Below are positions 8,066-16,838 of a stretch of 64,000 nucleotides of DNA, piece by piece. The stretch is from Massilia sp. YIM B02769 (GTDB lineage Bacteria > Pseudomonadota > Gammaproteobacteria > Burkholderiales > Burkholderiaceae_D). Made by a program: the position numbers and the translations under genes. Location: positions 1-64,000 of the forward strand of contig NZ_JASNRC010000004.1 of NCBI RefSeq assembly GCF_030411995.1, given 5' to 3'. How positions within the stretch are numbered: the first letter of the stretch is position 1; each line of letters starts with the position of its first letter. The notes under the pieces are model-generated. The model saw nothing but the letters and a program-made list of their open reading frames with translations, had not been told where the DNA came from and did no database searches.

Positions 8066-8653
8066 ATGAACTCCGAAGCCAAGCAAACCCGGCGCGAGCT
8101 TTCCCACCAGCGCATCCTCGACGCGGCCGCCCGCGCCGTGCGCCGTCACGGCTATGCCGGTGTCGGCGTGGCCGAGGTGATGAAAGAAGCCGGCCTCACT
8201 CACGGCGGCTTCTACGCCCACTTCAAGTCGCGCGACGCCCTGCTCGCCGCCGCGCTCGACCATGCCGGGGCCGGCAGCGCCAGGGTGCTGGCGCGGCGCC
8301 TGGAACTGGCGCGCGAAGCCGGCATCAGCCCCTTGCGCGCCCTGGTCGACGGCTACCTGAGCGAAGAGCATGTGGCAGCGGCCGAACGTGGCTGCCCGGT
8401 TGCCGCTCTCGGGTCCGAGATGAGCCGCCAGCAGGAAGACGTGCTGGCCGCTTCGCGCCGCCGCGTGCTGGGGCTGATCGGCATCGTGCGCCAGGCGCTG
8501 CCGCCAAGCGCATCTGAGGCGCAGGCGCAGGTGATTGCCAGCACCCTGGTCGGCACCCTGCAGTTGGCGCGCGCGCTCGGCGACGGCGCCGGTCCGCTGC
8601 TGCAAGCGTCACGCGAGGCCTTGCTGGCGCAGTACGACAAGGCGTCTCCGTAG
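8066..8653 (+). CDS. TetR/AcrR-family transcriptional repressor
   Basis: This 195-aa regulator has an N-terminal HTH (about 15-60; ILDAAARAVRRHGYAGVGVAEV...GLTHGGFYAHFKSRDALL) and a ligand-binding C-terminal domain with GCPVAALGSEMSR, a block common in NemR/AcrR-like repressors where the Cys can sense electrophiles. It probably controls itself and the SDR-MFS pair downstream through the two 7-6-7 operators. The TAG stop codon (8651-8653) lies inside the GTAGGG of an intergenic repeat, so the repeat sits exactly on the gene end. The effector is unknown. Confidence 0.9.
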   Translation: MNSEAKQTRRELSHQRILDAAARAVRRHGYAGVGVAEVMKEAGLTHGGFYAHFKSRDALLAAALDHAGAGSARVLARRLELAREAGISPLRALVDGYLSEEHVAAAERGCPVAALGSEMSRQQEDVLAASRRRVLGLIGIVRQALPPSASEAQAQVIASTLVGTLQLARALGDGAGPLLQASREALLAQYDKASP

Positions 8654-8727
8654 GGTGGGTTCTCGAACCCACCATCTACATGCGACAAGCACTGGATACG
8701 CATGGTGGGTACAAGTACCCACCCTAC
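8650..8727. repeat. composite palindromic repeat (two inverted units)
   Basis: The left unit GTAGGGTGG-GTTC-TC-GAAC-CCACCAT (8650-8675) and an inverted right unit with stem GTAC/GTAC (8702-8727) flank a 26-bp spacer. A closely similar 79-bp composite with the same two stems in the same order is at 14093-14171, which suggests the whole pair moves as one element. Confidence 0.85.
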
Positions 8728-8739
8728 ATTTCGCCTTCA

Positions 8740-8759
8740 AATATGATGAGCGTCATATT
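8740..8759 (+). promoter_or_regulatory. TetR-type operator upstream of the SDR gene
   Basis: AATATGA-N6-TCATATT, identical in arms and spacing to the site before the tetR gene. It ends 24 bp before the SDR start codon, where bound repressor would block the promoter or early transcription. Confidence 0.78.
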
Positions 8760-8783
8760 TTCTTAACCTGAAAGAGGAACGCC

Positions 8784-9500
8784 ATGAAACTCGCAGATGC
8801 CACCGTCTTCATCACCGGCGCCAACCGTGGCCTCGGTCTCGCCTTTGCGCGTGCTGCTTTGGCAGCGGGCGCACGCAAGGTCTATGCCGCCGCGCGCGAC
8901 CCGGGCAGCATTGCCCTGCCCGGCGTCGTGCCGATCGCGCTCGACGTCAACAATCCCTCGCAGCTTGCGGTCGCCGCTGCCGACTGCGGAGACGTCACCC
9001 TGGTCATCAACAACGCCGGCATCGCCACCACCGGCGGCCTGCTCGACGTCGGCAGCATCGAGGCCACCCAGCGCATGATGGAGACCAATGTCTACGGCAT
9101 GCTGCGCGTCAGCCAGGCCTTTGCCCCGGTGCTGGCCAGGAACGGCGGCGGCGCGCTGCTGAACGTGCTGTCGGTATCGAGCTGGCTCAGCGCGCCGGTG
9201 CTGGCCGGGTATGCGGTGTCGAAAGCCGCCGCCTGGAGCATGACCAACGGCCTGCGCAACGAACTGCGTGCGCAGGACACGCAAGTGCTCGGCCTGCACG
9301 TCGGCTTCATCGACACCGACCTGACCAAGGGCTTCGACGCACCGAAGCTGGCGCCGGATTTCGTGGTCGAGCGGGCCTATGCGGCGCTGGAAGCCGGCGC
9401 CAGCGAAATCGCGGTCGACGAATGGACGCAGGGGATCAAGCGCGGCCTGTCGAACGAACCCGGCATCTACATCGGCATCTCTCCCGATTCTGCACGCTGA
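8784..9500 (+). CDS. short-chain dehydrogenase/reductase
   Basis: This 238-aa SDR has cofactor motif TGANRGLGLAFA, NNAG, catalytic Ser in LSVSSWLS and YAVSK (Tyr-x3-Lys). An Arg in AARDP after beta-2 suggests NADP(H) preference. It is preceded by AAAGAGGAACGCC, a good ribosome site. The gene follows the TetR operator and is followed 19 bp later by an MFS exporter gene, so the pair looks like an inducible detoxification unit: a carbonyl compound would be reduced and the parent or product exported. The substrate is not readable. Confidence 0.88.
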   Translation: MKLADATVFITGANRGLGLAFARAALAAGARKVYAAARDPGSIALPGVVPIALDVNNPSQLAVAAADCGDVTLVINNAGIATTGGLLDVGSIEATQRMMETNVYGMLRVSQAFAPVLARNGGGALLNVLSVSSWLSAPVLAGYAVSKAAAWSMTNGLRNELRAQDTQVLGLHVGFIDTDLTKGFDAPKLAPDFVVERAYAALEAGASEIAVDEWTQGIKRGLSNEPGIYIGISPDSAR

Positions 9501-9519
9501 TCCTTTTCGGGCCACCACC

Positions 9520-10929
9520 ATGACCACTCCCTCCATCGCCCCGTCCCCGCTGGCCGCCGGCGCCGCAGCCAGCGCCTCTCCCTGGCCCATCTTCTGGATC
9601 GCTAGCATCGCCGTCTTCCTGGTCTCGCTCGACGCCACCCTGCTGTACGCCGCCTTCGGCCCGCTCGGGCGCAGCTTCCCGAGCGCCACGCCGGCCGACA
9701 TGTCCTGGGTGCTGAACGCCTACACCATCGTCTACGCCGCCATGCTGGTGCCGGCCGGCGGCCTGGCCGATACGCACGGCCGCAAGCGCGTGTTCCTCGG
9801 CGGCGTAACGATCTTCCTCGCCGCGTCCGCCGCCTGTGGCATGGCCGACAGCGTGGCCTTTCTGATCGCGGCGCGCGTGGCGCAGGCGCTCGGCGCGGCG
9901 CTGCTGACGCCGGCCTCGCTGTCGATCATCCTCGACGCTTTTCCGAAGGAGAAGCGCGCCGTTGCCGTCAGCCTGTGGGGCGCCGTCGGCGGCCTGGCGG
10001 CGGCCGTGGGGCCGAGCCTGGGCACGACCGTCATCGAACACTTCGGCTGGCCGGCGGCGTTTTACCTGAACCTGCCGCTGGGCGCCTTGTCCCTGTGGTT
10101 CGGCGCGGCGCGGCTGCAAGAAGCCGGTGCCGTTGCAAGCCGGCAGCGGGTGGACGTGGTTGGCATGCTGCTCCTGATCCTGGCGGTGGGCGCGTTTGCG
10201 ATGGCGATCACGCAGTCCGAGTCGCCGCACTGGAGCCGGGTCGAGCTGGCGGTGCTGGCCCTGAGCGGCGTCGTGGGACTGGGCGCCTTTGTCATCTGGG
10301 CGCGCACGGCCAGCGCGCCGCTGGTGGACCTGGCGCTGTTTGCGAACCGCAGCTACAGCCTGGTGAACCTGGCGACGCTCGCCTTCGGCACCGCGTTCGC
10401 GCTGATGTTCTTCTCCTACTTCGCCTATCTCACCAAGGTCTGGCACTACAGCCTGCCCGCCGCCGGCCTGGCGGTGACGCCGGGGCCGCTGACCGTGGTG
10501 CCGACAGCGATCATCGCCGGGCGCATCGCCGCGCGCTACGGACACCGGCGCGTGCTGGTGCCGGGCGCGCTGGTGTATGCGTGCAGCAGTTTGTGGCTGT
10601 TGACGATGGTGGGGAGCGAACCGCATTACCTGACGCAATGGCTGCCGGCGGTGCTGCTCAGCGGGACGGGTGTCGGCATGGTGCTGCCGTCGCTGGCGGG
10701 TGCGGCCGTGGCCAGGTTGCCGCCGGCGCAGTATGCGGTGGGCAGCGCGGTGAACCAGGCGACGCGCCAGCTGGGCGGGGCGCTGGGGGTGGCGATTGCC
10801 GTGGTGCTGGTGGGATCGGCGACGCTGACGCGGGCGGATTTCGTGCCCTTGTATGCCTTGCACGTGACACTGGCGCTGCTCACATGTGGCTTGTGCCTCG
10901 GCGTGAATACGCGCAAAACAGGTGAATGA
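9520..10929 (+). CDS. MFS drug:H+ antiporter (DHA2-like)
   Basis: This 469-aa inner-membrane transporter has about 14 hydrophobic segments, the MFS motif GGLADTHGRKRVF between TM2 and TM3 and the antiporter-type motif GAVGGLAAAVGPSLG in TM5, as in EmrB/QacA-like exporters. The start at 9520 (MTTPSIAPSP) lies 19 bp after the SDR stop; upstream in-frame codons overlap the SDR gene. Control by the TetR operator at 8740 is inferred. Substrates would be hydrophobic or cationic toxicants by family analogy. Confidence 0.88.
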   Translation: MTTPSIAPSPLAAGAAASASPWPIFWIASIAVFLVSLDATLLYAAFGPLGRSFPSATPADMSWVLNAYTIVYAAMLVPAGGLADTHGRKRVFLGGVTIFLAASAACGMADSVAFLIAARVAQALGAALLTPASLSIILDAFPKEKRAVAVSLWGAVGGLAAAVGPSLGTTVIEHFGWPAAFYLNLPLGALSLWFGAARLQEAGAVASRQRVDVVGMLLLILAVGAFAMAITQSESPHWSRVELAVLALSGVVGLGAFVIWARTASAPLVDLALFANRSYSLVNLATLAFGTAFALMFFSYFAYLTKVWHYSLPAAGLAVTPGPLTVVPTAIIAGRIAARYGHRRVLVPGALVYACSSLWLLTMVGSEPHYLTQWLPAVLLSGTGVGMVLPSLAGAAVARLPPAQYAVGSAVNQATRQLGGALGVAIAVVLVGSATLTRADFVPLYALHVTLALLTCGLCLGVNTRKTGE

Positions 10930-10954
10930 GCCTGGCGGTGCCTCGCCGTATGCG

Positions 10955-11011
10955 GATGGTGGGTTCGAGAACCCACCCTGCAATGTAGGGTGGGGACTCG
11001 TCCCCACCGAT
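10955..11011. repeat. palindromic repeat pair, back-to-back
   Basis: Two units point away from each other: 10955-10983 (minus orientation, stem GTTC/GAAC) and 10985-11011 (plus, stem GGAC/GTCC with TGTAGGGTGG arm). They fill the gap between the convergent MFS and TPR-methyltransferase genes and touch the latter's stop codon at 11011. Most other pairs in the window face inward instead. Confidence 0.8.
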
Positions 11012-12546
11012 CAAGACGAGACGCCGCCGCCCATCCCACGCAGAACCGCAACCTGGCCGATGATGGGCACGCCATTCTCGCTGCGCAGCGGCGACGATTC
11101 CAGCAACGTGACCCGGAAGCCATGCGCCTCCGCCAGCCGGCGCAGGTAACCGGCCGAATGCGCATAGCGGTTCGACGCCTGCAGCACGAAGTCCTCGCCC
11201 GCGCAGGTTTCGGTGGAAAAGCAGAACGCGCCGCCTGGCTGCAGCACCCGCTTCACTTCACCGAACACGGCGGCCAGGTCGCCGAAGTACACGAACACGT
11301 CGGCCGCCACGACCAGGTCGACGCCATCGCTCTCCTGCGCCAGGAAGGCGACGATGTCGGCGCAGGCCAGGCGGTCGTATCGCCCTGTCTCGCGCGCCTT
11401 GTCCAGCATCCGCTCCGACAGATCGACGCCCACCAGCGAGCGTGCGCCCGGCTTCAGATAAGGCGCGCACAGCCCGGTGCCACAGCCCAGGTCGAGCACA
11501 TCGCCACTGATAGACACCTGCGCCTGGCGCAAGGCGGCATCGATGGCCGCCGGCGTGCGGTAGTCCAGCACCCCGGTCAGGTGCTGGTCGAAGTGACCGG
11601 CATACTGGTCGAACAGCGCCTTCACGTAATCCTGCGGCGCGCGTTCCGGCGTGCCGCCCACACCAAGCGCGGCAAGCGCGAAGTCGACCTGGCCTGTATC
11701 GACGCCATGCTCGCCGAGGATCCGGCGCGCGGACGCGTAGGCGTCGATGGCGTCCGGCTTGCGCTCCAGGGCCACCAGCGTCGCCGCGCGATGCTCGTGC
11801 GTGGCCGCATGGCCGGGCCGTAGCGCCAGCGCCCGGTCGTAGCTGCGCAGCGCCTCGTCGAAGCGGCGCAGCTTGTGCAGCGCCATGCCACGGCCGGCAT
11901 GGGCCTCGGCCATATTCGGGTCGACCGCCAGCGCGTGGTCGTAGGCATCGACCGCATCGCGCAGGCGGCGCAGCAAATACAAGGCATTCGCGCGCACGCA
12001 CAGCGCCTGCGCATAGCGCGGCTGGCCGGCCAGTGCGCGCTCGGCGCTCTCCAGCGCGGCCTGCGGCTGGCCGAGGTCGAGCAGTGCCGCCGCGCGGTTG
12101 CAGGCCGCTTCCGGATACGGCGAGCGCAGCGCCAGCGCGCGGTCGTAGCTGTCGATTGCTTCCTGCGCGCGCCCCAGCTTGCGCAGCGCGTTGCCGCGGT
12201 TGGCGAAGGCCATCGCGTACGATGGATTCAGGCGCAGCGCCTGGTCGTAGCTGGCCAGCGCCTCGGCGCTGCGGCCCAGGTCTTGCAAGGCTGCCCCGAG
12301 GTTGCAGTGGGGCGCGGCCTGGGCCGGATTGATGGCGATGGCCTGCACGATCAGGTCGACGGCCTGCGCCGCATCGCCCTGCTGGCGCGCAATCACGCCG
12401 AGCAGGTGCAGGGCGTCGAACTGCTTCGGCACGGCGGCCAGCACCTCGCGGTACAAGGCCTGCGCCTGCGCCAGCCGGCCTGCCTGGTGATGTGCGACGG
12501 CCTGCTGCAACAGCTGCGTCATGTCGCCCTTTCCTGCCTGTGTCAT
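11011..12546 (-). CDS. TPR-repeat protein fused to a SAM-dependent methyltransferase
   Basis: This 511-aa protein has about eight tetratricopeptide repeats (residues 5-290; recurring A..Y..AL.L.P..A...) followed by a class I methyltransferase (about 300-500) with motif [16 protein letters not shown], acidic motif II in [11 protein letters not shown], and [15 protein letters not shown] as motif IV. Such fusions are found in proteobacteria; the TPR part probably binds a protein or peptide substrate. The methyl acceptor is unknown. It starts 102 bp from the divergent amidohydrolase gene, and its stop abuts an intergenic repeat. Confidence 0.88.
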   Translation of the reverse strand: MTQAGKGDMTQLLQQAVAHHQAGRLAQAQALYREVLAAVPKQFDALHLLGVIARQQGDAAQAVDLIVQAIAINPAQAAPHCNLGAALQDLGRSAEALASYDQALRLNPSYAMAFANRGNALRKLGRAQEAIDSYDRALALRSPYPEAACNRAAALLDLGQPQAALESAERALAGQPRYAQALCVRANALYLLRRLRDAVDAYDHALAVDPNMAEAHAGRGMALHKLRRFDEALRSYDRALALRPGHAATHEHRAATLVALERKPDAIDAYASARRILGEHGVDTGQVDFALAALGVGGTPERAPQDYVKALFDQYAGHFDQHLTGVLDYRTPAAIDAALRQAQVSISGDVLDLGCGTGLCAPYLKPGARSLVGVDLSERMLDKARETGRYDRLACADIVAFLAQESDGVDLVVAADVFVYFGDLAAVFGEVKRVLQPGGAFCFSTETCAGEDFVLQASNRYAHSAGYLRRLAEAHGFRVTLLESSPLRSENGVPIIGQVAVLRGMGGGVSS

Positions 12547-12648
12547 GCCTGCCTTTCGAATGTGGATCGGCGCAAGGATACCGGAAGGCCTGTCACGTCG
12601 CCAGGCAGTCCGCTATCATTCCATCTTCACAACAATAAGAGACCCGCC

Positions 12649-13938
12649 ATGCGCCGCTGGACCCGCAAACTCGCCGTCACCACCCTCACCTTACTCGCCG
12701 TATCCGCCGCCCAGGCGGCCGAACCGCGCACCCTCTTGCTCACTGCCGACCGCGTCTGGACCGGCGACGGCCAGGCTAGAACCGGCTGGGCGGTACTGGT
12801 GGGCGATGGCCGCATCAAGGAAGTCGGCCCGCTCCAGAAGATCGCCGTCCCGGCCGACGCCGAGCGCATCGCCCTGCCCGGCAAGACCCTGATCCCGGGC
12901 CTGATCGACCTGCACTCGCACGTGCTGCTGCATCCGTATAACGAAACCACCTGGGACGACCAGGTGATCAAGGAACAGGTGGAGTACCGCACCCTCCTCG
13001 CAGGCAAGCACGCAAAGGAGACGCTGCAGGCTGGCTTCACCACCCTGCGCGACCTCGGCACCGAAGGCGCCAACTACGCCGACGTCGCCGTCAAACGCGC
13101 CATCGAAGGGGGCGTGGTCGACGGCCCGCGCCTGCTGATCGCCACCAAGGCGATCGTGGCCAGTTTCAGCTACGGCCCGGCCGAGCGCAGCTACCGCCCG
13201 GACATGGAGATCCCCTATGGCGCCCAGCCGGCCACCGGCGTCGACGAGGTGACCAGGGCGGTGCGCGAGCAGGCCGCGCACGGCGCCGACTGGATCAAGT
13301 TCTATGCCGACTACCGCACCGGCGTCGACGGCACCAGCCGTCCGACCTTTACGATGGAAGAGATGAAGGCGATGGTGGCCGCCGCCCACGTCACCGCGCG
13401 CAAGGTGGCGGCCCACGCCAGCACCGACGAGGCGATCCGCATGGCGGTGCTGGCCGGGGTCGACACGATCGAGCATGGCTATGGCGCCAGCGAGGCCACC
13501 TTCCGCCTGATGAAGGAGCGCGGCACCGCGTACATCCCGACGCTCACGGCGCCGGAGGCGATCGGCGAATACTTCCAGAAGCATGTGCGCGGCGGCGAGC
13601 CGACGCCGTCGATGAAGGAGGCGGCACGGGCCTTTGCCCTGGCGCGCAAGGTCGGGGTCGTGATCGGGAATGGCAGCGACGTCGGCGTGTTCACGCACGG
13701 GACCAATGCGCGCGAACTGGAATGGATGGTGCGGCTGGGGATGACGCCGACGGAGGCGCTGCGCGCGGCGACCGCGGTGGCGGGCGATATCCTTGGCAAG
13801 GGCAAGGACCTGGGGCGCCTGGCGCCGGGCGCGTTGGCGGACGTGGTGGCGGTCGAGGGCGATCCGACGGCGGATATCGCGGCCCTGCGCAAGGTGGGTT
13901 TCGTCATGAAAGGCGGGAAAGTCTACCGCAAGCCGTAA
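12649..13938 (+). CDS. secreted metal-dependent amidohydrolase
   Basis: This 429-aa protein starts with a signal peptide ([23 protein letters not shown]) and has the amidohydrolase-superfamily metal sites: HSH in [11 protein letters not shown] (about residue 90), a Lys in [11 protein letters not shown] (candidate carbamylated bridging Lys), His residues in VAAHAST and TIEHGYG, and the Asp in GNGSDVGVF. The arrangement resembles the Xaa-Pro dipeptidase/imidazolonepropionase-like periplasmic amidohydrolases. Substrate could be a dipeptide or lactam; not determinable here. A stretch of repeats starts 7 bp after the stop. Confidence 0.88.
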   Translation: MRRWTRKLAVTTLTLLAVSAAQAAEPRTLLLTADRVWTGDGQARTGWAVLVGDGRIKEVGPLQKIAVPADAERIALPGKTLIPGLIDLHSHVLLHPYNETTWDDQVIKEQVEYRTLLAGKHAKETLQAGFTTLRDLGTEGANYADVAVKRAIEGGVVDGPRLLIATKAIVASFSYGPAERSYRPDMEIPYGAQPATGVDEVTRAVREQAAHGADWIKFYADYRTGVDGTSRPTFTMEEMKAMVAAAHVTARKVAAHASTDEAIRMAVLAGVDTIEHGYGASEATFRLMKERGTAYIPTLTAPEAIGEYFQKHVRGGEPTPSMKEAARAFALARKVGVVIGNGSDVGVFTHGTNARELEWMVRLGMTPTEALRAATAVAGDILGKGKDLGRLAPGALADVVAVEGDPTADIAALRKVGFVMKGGKVYRKP

Positions 13939-13944
13939 CGGGGT

Positions 13945-14171
13945 TGTAGGGTGGACACCTGTGTCCACGCGGTCGTACCCATGCCAATCCTACCGATGAA
14001 AGAAACCGGCGACGTCCGCGACCCTCCGGGTTGGCGTTTCAACATGCATGCGCTGTACCGCGTGGGCTCGGGAGCCCACCCTACGAACATCGGTAGGGTG
14101 GGTTCTCGAACCCACCATTTGCGTGGCCAATGCGCACCGGTACGCGTGGTGGGTACGAGTACCCACCCTAC
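13945..14171. repeat. cluster of four palindromic repeat units
   Basis: Two inward-facing pairs follow each other: 13945-13972 (plus, stem ACAC/GTGT) with 14059-14085 (minus, stem GCTC/GAGC), and 14093-14118 (plus, GTTC/GAAC) with 14143-14171 (minus, GTAC/GTAC). The second pair is the near-twin of 8650-8727. Together they occupy more than half of the 406-bp gap between the amidohydrolase gene and dctA; the rest (14172-14344) is the dctA leader. Confidence 0.85.
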
Positions 14172-14212
14172 ATCGGTGCATGCATGCACCACCGTCAGTC
14201 ATCCGTTTTATT

Positions 14213-14277
14213 GATATCCGCCATCAATACGGACATCAAGAAACCATATGACGGTCATTCACGGACCTGCGGATATC
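14213..14277. promoter_or_regulatory. distant 9-bp inverted repeat upstream of dctA
   Basis: GATATCCGC (14213-14221) and GCGGATATC (14269-14277) are perfect reverse complements 47 bp apart. Spacing of about five helical turns would suit looping by a dimeric regulator. I see no convincing sigma-54 promoter, although dctA is often under such control. Confidence 0.35.
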
Positions 14278-14292
14278 CACAATATGCACCCG

Positions 14293-14332
14293 CGAGAGAT
14301 TTTGTGATGATGCGATCACCATCAACCTCTCG
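14293..14332 (+). promoter_or_regulatory. nested stem-loop in the dctA leader
   Basis: CGAGAG (14293-14298) pairs with CTCTCG (14327-14332), enclosing GTGAT (14304-14308) with ATCAC (14315-14319). The structure ends 12 bp before the start codon, so if transcribed it could mask or expose the ribosome site. Confidence 0.35.
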
Positions 14333-14344
14333 AGAAGAGTTGTC

Positions 14345-15661
14345 ATGAAAAAGCCATTCTATAAAATCCTGTACGTACAGGTCCTCTTCGCCATCGTGCT
14401 GGGCGTCCTGCTGGGCGTGTTCCATCCCGAGCTCGGCGAGAAGATGAAGCCTTTGGGAGACGGCTTCATCAAACTGATCAAGATGATCATCGCACCGGTC
14501 ATCTTCTGCACCGTGGTGGCGGGTATCGCCGGCATGCAGGACATGAAGAAGGTCGGCCGCGTCGGCGGCAAGGCCCTGCTCTACTTCGAGGTCGTGTCGA
14601 CCTTCGCGCTGGTGATCGGCCTGCTGGTGGCGAACATCGCCAAGCCGGGCGCCGGCTTCAACGTCGACGTCGCCCACCTCGATACCAAGGCGATCGCCCA
14701 GTACACCGAGAAGGCCTCGCACCAGAGCACGGTCGATTTTCTCATGAACATCATCCCGAACACCTTCGTGGATGCCTTCGCCAAGGGCGACATCCTGCAG
14801 GTGCTGCTGATCGCGATCCTGTTCGGCGTGGCCCTGTCGATGCTGGGTGAGCGCGGCCGTCCGATGACCAAGATCATCGACGACTTCTCGCACGTCATCT
14901 TCGGCGTGGTGAACATCGTCATGAAGCTCGCTCCGATCGGCGCGTTCGGCGCAATGGCCTTCACCATCGGCAAATACGGCCTGGCCTCGCTGGTCCCGCT
15001 GGCAAAGCTGATGGGTTCGTTCTACCTGACCTGCTTCCTGTTCGTCGTCATCGTGCTGGGCACCATCGCCAAGATGACCGGCTTCTCGATCTTCAAGTTC
15101 ATTTCCTACATCAAGGAAGAACTGCTGATCGTGCTCGGCACCAGCTCGTCGGAATCGGCCCTGCCGGCCCTGATGCGCAAGCTGGAAAAGCTGGGCTGCT
15201 CGAAGTCGGTGGTGGGCCTGGTGGTCCCGACCGGTTACTCGTTCAACCTGGACGGCACCAACATCTACATGACCATGGCCGCCCTGTTCGTTGCCCAGGC
15301 AACCAACACCGACCTCACGCTCACCCAGGAACTGACCATCCTCGCCGTGGCGATGCTGACCTCGAAAGGCGCATCGGGCATCACCGGCGCCGGCTTCATC
15401 ACCCTGGCCGCAACCCTGGCCGTGGTCCCGACCATCCCGGTGGCCGGCATGGCGCTGATCCTCGGTATCGACCGCTTCATGAGCGAATGCCGCGCCCTCA
15501 CCAATTTTGTGGGCAACGGCGTGGCCTCGGTGGTGGTGTCGAAGTGGGAGAAGGAACTCGACCACGACCGCATGAACGCCGTCCTGAACGGCACCTACGT
15601 CGAACCGGCCGAGACCATCGACCCAGTGGTCGGCACCCCGGTGATCCAGAAGGTAGCGTAA
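14345..15661 (+). CDS. dctA: C4-dicarboxylate:cation symporter DctA
   Basis: This 438-aa inner-membrane protein takes up succinate, fumarate and malate with protons. It has the DAACS-family signatures: about eight membrane helices plus re-entrant loops, the serine-rich [12 protein letters not shown] (hairpin 1), [14 protein letters not shown] (TM7 NMDGT-like motif) and [14 protein letters not shown] (hairpin 2). Length matches the family. It appears monocistronic with a strong terminator 20 bp after the stop and a structured leader before the start. Confidence 0.95.
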   Translation: MKKPFYKILYVQVLFAIVLGVLLGVFHPELGEKMKPLGDGFIKLIKMIIAPVIFCTVVAGIAGMQDMKKVGRVGGKALLYFEVVSTFALVIGLLVANIAKPGAGFNVDVAHLDTKAIAQYTEKASHQSTVDFLMNIIPNTFVDAFAKGDILQVLLIAILFGVALSMLGERGRPMTKIIDDFSHVIFGVVNIVMKLAPIGAFGAMAFTIGKYGLASLVPLAKLMGSFYLTCFLFVVIVLGTIAKMTGFSIFKFISYIKEELLIVLGTSSSESALPALMRKLEKLGCSKSVVGLVVPTGYSFNLDGTNIYMTMAALFVAQATNTDLTLTQELTILAVAMLTSKGASGITGAGFITLAATLAVVPTIPVAGMALILGIDRFMSECRALTNFVGNGVASVVVSKWEKELDHDRMNAVLNGTYVEPAETIDPVVGTPVIQKVA

Positions 15662-15680
15662 TCGCCTTCGGCTCCCAGGA

Positions 15681-15707
15681 AACCGCGCCTCGTGCGCGGT
15701 TTTTTTT
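15681..15707 (+). terminator. Rho-independent terminator after dctA
   Basis: AACCGCGC (15681-15688), loop CTCGT, GCGCGGTT (15694-15701) followed by a run of eight T. A textbook intrinsic terminator. Confidence 0.9.
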
Positions 15708-15786
15708 CGTCCCTGCCCGGCCCAGGCAAACCGCACCGCCTGATGCTAAGATCGCTTGCATGACACAACAGCAAAGGGACACGGAC

Positions 15787-16611
15787 ATGAGCAGGGACAG
15801 CACTTCCGCGGCGGCGCACGACTTCGACGCCGCCATCGCCCTGGCAAGCATCGGCGACAACGAGACGCAAGGCCAGACCCATCCCGCCTACGGCAACATG
15901 GTCGGTCCCTTCGGCGGCATCATCGCCGCCACTTTGCTGAACGCGGTCATGCGCCACCCCGATCTGCTGGGCGAACCGGTCTCGCAGACCGTCCACTTCG
16001 CCGCCCCGATCGCCGACGGCGGTTTCACGGTCCGGACGCGTGTGATGCGCACCAATCGCACGACCCAGCACTGGCATGTGGAATTGATCCAGAACGGGGA
16101 AGTGGCCGCCTTTGCCACGGCGGTCACCGCGGTGCGGCGCGAAACCTGGGCCACCCTCGACGCCAGCTTCCCCAAGGTGCCGCCGGCCGGCAGCATCGCG
16201 CCTGCTCCGCACATTGCCCGCGCCGCCTGGACCGGCCGCTACGAGATGCGCTTCATCGACGGCGCGCCCGGCGCCCCGGACACGCCCAGCGACAGCTCGC
16301 AGTCGACCATGTGGATCCGCGACACGCCCGAGCGCCCGCTCGACTACCTGTCGCTGGCCGCCCTGTGCGACGCCTTCTATCCGCGCATCTTCGTGCGCCG
16401 CCCGAAGTGGGTGCCGATCGGAACCGTGGCCCTGACCACCTTCCTCCACGCCGACGCGCAGCAGCTGGCAGCGCAAGGCAGCGCGCCGCTGCTCGGCGTG
16501 GCGCGCGCGCAGCGCTTCGGCAACGGCTTCTTCGACCAGAGCGCCGAGATGTGGAACGAGCGCGGCGAGCTGCTGGCCACCAGCCACCAAGTGGTGTATT
16601 TCAAGGAATGA
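15787..16611 (+). CDS. acyl-CoA thioesterase, double hotdog (TesB-like)
   Basis: This 274-aa protein has two hotdog halves, the first with HPAYGNMVGPFGGIIAATLL and the second ending RFGNGFFDQSAEMWNERGELLATSHQ, the latter block being typical of TesB/PaaI-like 4HBT_3 thioesterases. It should hydrolyse acyl-CoA. The start at 15787 has AAAGGG about 10 nt upstream; a start at 15760 (MTQQQRDTD) is possible. Its stop overlaps the start of a 52-codon ORF by 4 bp. Confidence 0.8.
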   Translation: MSRDSTSAAAHDFDAAIALASIGDNETQGQTHPAYGNMVGPFGGIIAATLLNAVMRHPDLLGEPVSQTVHFAAPIADGGFTVRTRVMRTNRTTQHWHVELIQNGEVAAFATAVTAVRRETWATLDASFPKVPPAGSIAPAPHIARAAWTGRYEMRFIDGAPGAPDTPSDSSQSTMWIRDTPERPLDYLSLAALCDAFYPRIFVRRPKWVPIGTVALTTFLHADAQQLAAQGSAPLLGVARAQRFGNGFFDQSAEMWNERGELLATSHQVVYFKE

Positions 16612-16766
16612 AGCAGTTCGACCTCGTGGCGATCGACATCGACGGCGCCAGCTTCTGGATCACGCATGACGACCGGCAGGGCGGGATCCAGCTCGAAGCG
16701 CAGGCGCCCGCGTTCAACGACATCGTGGCCAGGCTGCGGCGCACGCTCAAGGACGGCGCGCGCTGA
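16608..16766 (+). CDS. small protein translationally coupled to the thioesterase
   Basis: A 52-codon ORF begins on an ATGA overlap with the thioesterase stop. It encodes MKQFDLVAIDIDGASFWITHDD and then an acidic/basic helical tail ending VARLRRTLKDGAR. I recognise no family. The overlap, the balanced composition and the absence of a competing frame favour a real gene over chance, but it is short. Confidence 0.5.
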   Translation: MKQFDLVAIDIDGASFWITHDDRQGGIQLEAQAPAFNDIVARLRRTLKDGAR

Positions 16767-16838
16767 ATCAGGCTGGCGACGCGGCCTGCCTGGTGTTGGC
16801 CGGGCGCCGCGTGTGCCTGCGCCGCCCTCCTCATCCCA

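Noticed and set aside
13945..14171. CRISPR-like array from four repeats
   Set aside because: Units alternate in direction, spacer sizes differ and no cas gene is present; the units are hairpin repeats.
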